Source of the DNA: Selenomonadaceae bacterium
GTDB taxonomy: Bacteria; Bacillota; Negativicutes; Selenomonadales; Selenomonadaceae
Length of the DNA: 5,485 nucleotides
NCBI GenBank assembly: GCA_017484235.1
Contig: JAFUTM010000184.1
Coordinates: forward strand, 1 to 5,485
Reading direction: 5' to 3'
The stretch's first letter is position 1. Each line of letters opens with the position of its first letter. Shown piece by piece: positions 4,239-5,485 of this stretch. The notes beneath the pieces are model-generated. The model did not search any database and was not told the DNA's origin. It saw only the letters and a list, made by a program, of their open reading frames with translations. The translations under genes were made by a program, and so were the position numbers.

Positions 4239-5458
4239 AGGCGATATATTTAGACTGCATATCCGGCATAAGCGGCAATATGTTTTTAGGTGCGTGTTTA
4301 CAAGCTGGTGTTCCGGCGACGTACCTAGTCCAGGAATTAAATAAATTATCATTGTCAGATAAATACGAAGTTAAAATTGATAATGTAGATAAAAATGGCA
4401 TTGCGGCGGTTTATGTCGACGTTAATATTTTAGATCATCACGACCACGAACATCACCACGACAATGAACATCATCATGAGCACGGGCATCATCACCGCAA
4501 TATGTCAGACATAAGACAAATAATCAGCCAATCCACGCTCTCCGAGAATGTTAAAAATACCGCGTTGTCGATATTTGAAAAGCTGGCTGTCGCTGAAGGC
4601 AAAGTTCATAATCGTCCAGCGGAAGAAGTAAACTTTCACGAGGTGGGCGCAGTTGATTCAATTGTTGATATTGTCGGCTGTGCTATTTGTATTGAATATT
4701 TGGAAATTGAAAAGGTCTTTGTATCTAAAATCAACGTTGGCAGTGGTTTTGTTAAGTGTGCTCACGGACTTATGCCGGTTCCGGCACCTGCAACGGCTGA
4801 GCTGTTGAAAGGTTACATCACTTATCACAATTCGGTTGAAAAAGAACTTACAACGCCAACTGGTGCTGCCATTATCGCTACGCTCGCGCAGTATAGCGAT
4901 AATCAACCGACTGAGTTTTCAATCGAAAAAATTGCCTATGGTGCCGGCACTTACGATTTAGTCATTCCTAATGTATTGAGAATTTATCTTGGCGAATACA
5001 ATGGACGCAAAGATCGTCAATTAATGATTTTGGAAGCTAATATTGACGATATGAATCCGCAGATTTACGGCTATCTTTATGATAAGTTACTGGATCACGG
5101 TTCGCTGGATGTATGGACAACACCAATTTTTATGAAGAAGAATCGACCGGCTTATATGTTAAGTGTTTTGATTGACGAGGCTCACGAAGCAATTTGCACT
5201 AAAATCATATTTGAAGAAACAACGACAATCGGCCTTCGCGTGATTAACGTTGATAGAAGAATTGAGGCTGTACGTCGAATGTCGAGAGTTGAGACGGCTT
5301 ACGGCGAAGTCAGATGCAAGGTCAGTGCTTATGACGGCAAGATTGTTTCCATTACGCCGGAATATGAAGACCGCCGCAAGTTAGCCGAATCTAAAAAAGT
5401 GCCGATTAAAGCTGTATGGCAGGACGCACTTGCCAAACAGAACGATCGTCTCGGATAA
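4235..5458 (+). CDS. larC: Nickel-pincer cofactor nickel insertion protein (LarC)
   Basis: LarC inserts nickel into the dithiolated pyridinium mononucleotide in a CTP-dependent reaction, completing the nickel-pincer nucleotide used by LarA-type racemases. It is cytoplasmic. The 407-residue product is a single unbroken frame, whereas Lactobacillus plantarum splits it into larC1 and larC2 joined by frameshifting. The N-terminal LarC1 part has LDCISGISGNMFLGA (6-20), FHEVGAVDSIVDIVG (134-148), VGSGFVKCAHGLMPVPAPAT (168-187) and LTTPTGAAI (205-213). The C-terminal LarC2 part has ANIDDMNPQIYGYL (268-281), LDVWTTPIFMKKNRPAYML (291-309), ETTTIGLR (328-335) and PEYEDRRKLA (375-384). Residues 68-87 contain 13 histidines mixed with Asp and Glu, a likely nickel-holding segment common in LarC. 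The start is ATG 4235 with GAGGTG 5 nt upstream. It follows larB after a 428-bp stretch of gene remnants, with no terminator seen between. LarE and LarA are not in the window. Confidence 0.95.
   Translation: MKAIYLDCISGISGNMFLGACLQAGVPATYLVQELNKLSLSDKYEVKIDNVDKNGIAAVYVDVNILDHHDHEHHHDNEHHHEHGHHHRNMSDIRQIISQSTLSENVKNTALSIFEKLAVAEGKVHNRPAEEVNFHEVGAVDSIVDIVGCAICIEYLEIEKVFVSKINVGSGFVKCAHGLMPVPAPATAELLKGYITYHNSVEKELTTPTGAAIIATLAQYSDNQPTEFSIEKIAYGAGTYDLVIPNVLRIYLGEYNGRKDRQLMILEANIDDMNPQIYGYLYDKLLDHGSLDVWTTPIFMKKNRPAYMLSVLIDEAHEAICTKIIFEETTTIGLRVINVDRRIEAVRRMSRVETAYGEVRCKVSAYDGKIVSITPEYEDRRKLAESKKVPIKAVWQDALAKQNDRLG
4434..4496 (+). repeat. Histidine-codon-rich tract within larC
   Basis: Imperfectly repeated CAT/CAC codons interspersed with GAC/GAA encode residues 67-87 of LarC, with 13 His in 20 positions. 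It is low complexity in DNA and protein. The frame is intact and shared with the family, so this is a metal-binding insert rather than an error, though such tracts are prone to length variation. Confidence 0.7.
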
Positions 5459-5485
5459 CATTATATTCCATAAACATCATTATAT

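Noticed and set aside
4219..4401. Minus-strand open frame across the larC start
   Set aside because: It has no ribosome site or recognisable sequence and overlaps two frames with clear homology.
4658..4906. Open frame of 82 codons on the minus strand inside larC
   Set aside because: It is fully within a strongly conserved larC coding region, has no ribosome site, and its translation resembles no family.

Overview
The window is AT-rich bacterial DNA with strong Shine-Dalgarno sites, several TTG start codons and Firmicute-like protein sequences. A Firmicutes (Bacillota) host is likely, perhaps a Negativicute. That placement rests on protein flavour only and is tentative.

Layout. At the left edge is the 3' end of an unidentified gene (2..160). 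It is followed by a complete murA (212..1477, peptidoglycan precursor synthesis) and a clear intrinsic terminator (about 1505..1556). Next comes rfbA/rmlA (best start 1627, end 2508), the first enzyme of dTDP-rhamnose synthesis. It converges with a MerR-family regulator on the minus strand (2513..2878), which resembles the AdhR/NmlR thiol or aldehyde sensors. Divergent from the regulator, and read rightwards, is larB (3039..3806). After a 428-bp gap comes larC (4235..5458). LarB and LarC are two of the three enzymes that build the nickel-pincer nucleotide cofactor of LarA-type lactate racemases and related racemases/epimerases. The third enzyme (LarE) and a LarA apoprotein are not in this window.

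The most interesting part is the larB-larC gap. It holds the wreck of a divergent pair: a carboxymuconolactone-decarboxylase-family gene on the minus strand that has lost its start and N-terminal part, and a merR gene on the plus strand reduced to a 43-codon ORF. That ORF joins the N-terminal DNA-recognition helices directly to the last part of the C-terminal coil. Between them a textbook MerR-type promoter (TTGACA-N19-TATCAT with a dyad in the spacer) is still intact. The mini-merR stop overlaps the larC start as ATGA, so larC may be translationally coupled to the remnant.

The intact regulator at 2513..2878 has its own 19-bp-spacer promoter with a perfect 20-bp palindrome. This matches the CTTAAAG-N4-CTTTAAG operator that I recall for Bacillus subtilis AdhR. 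The two MerR promoters share a TAAA-N6-TTTA core at the same position relative to -35 and -10, so the surviving regulator might also act on the orphan promoter.

I see no CRISPR array, tRNA, rRNA, insertion sequence or riboswitch. No wholly new system is evident. The notable material is the decayed regulatory cassette inside a nickel-cofactor locus and its two matched promoters.
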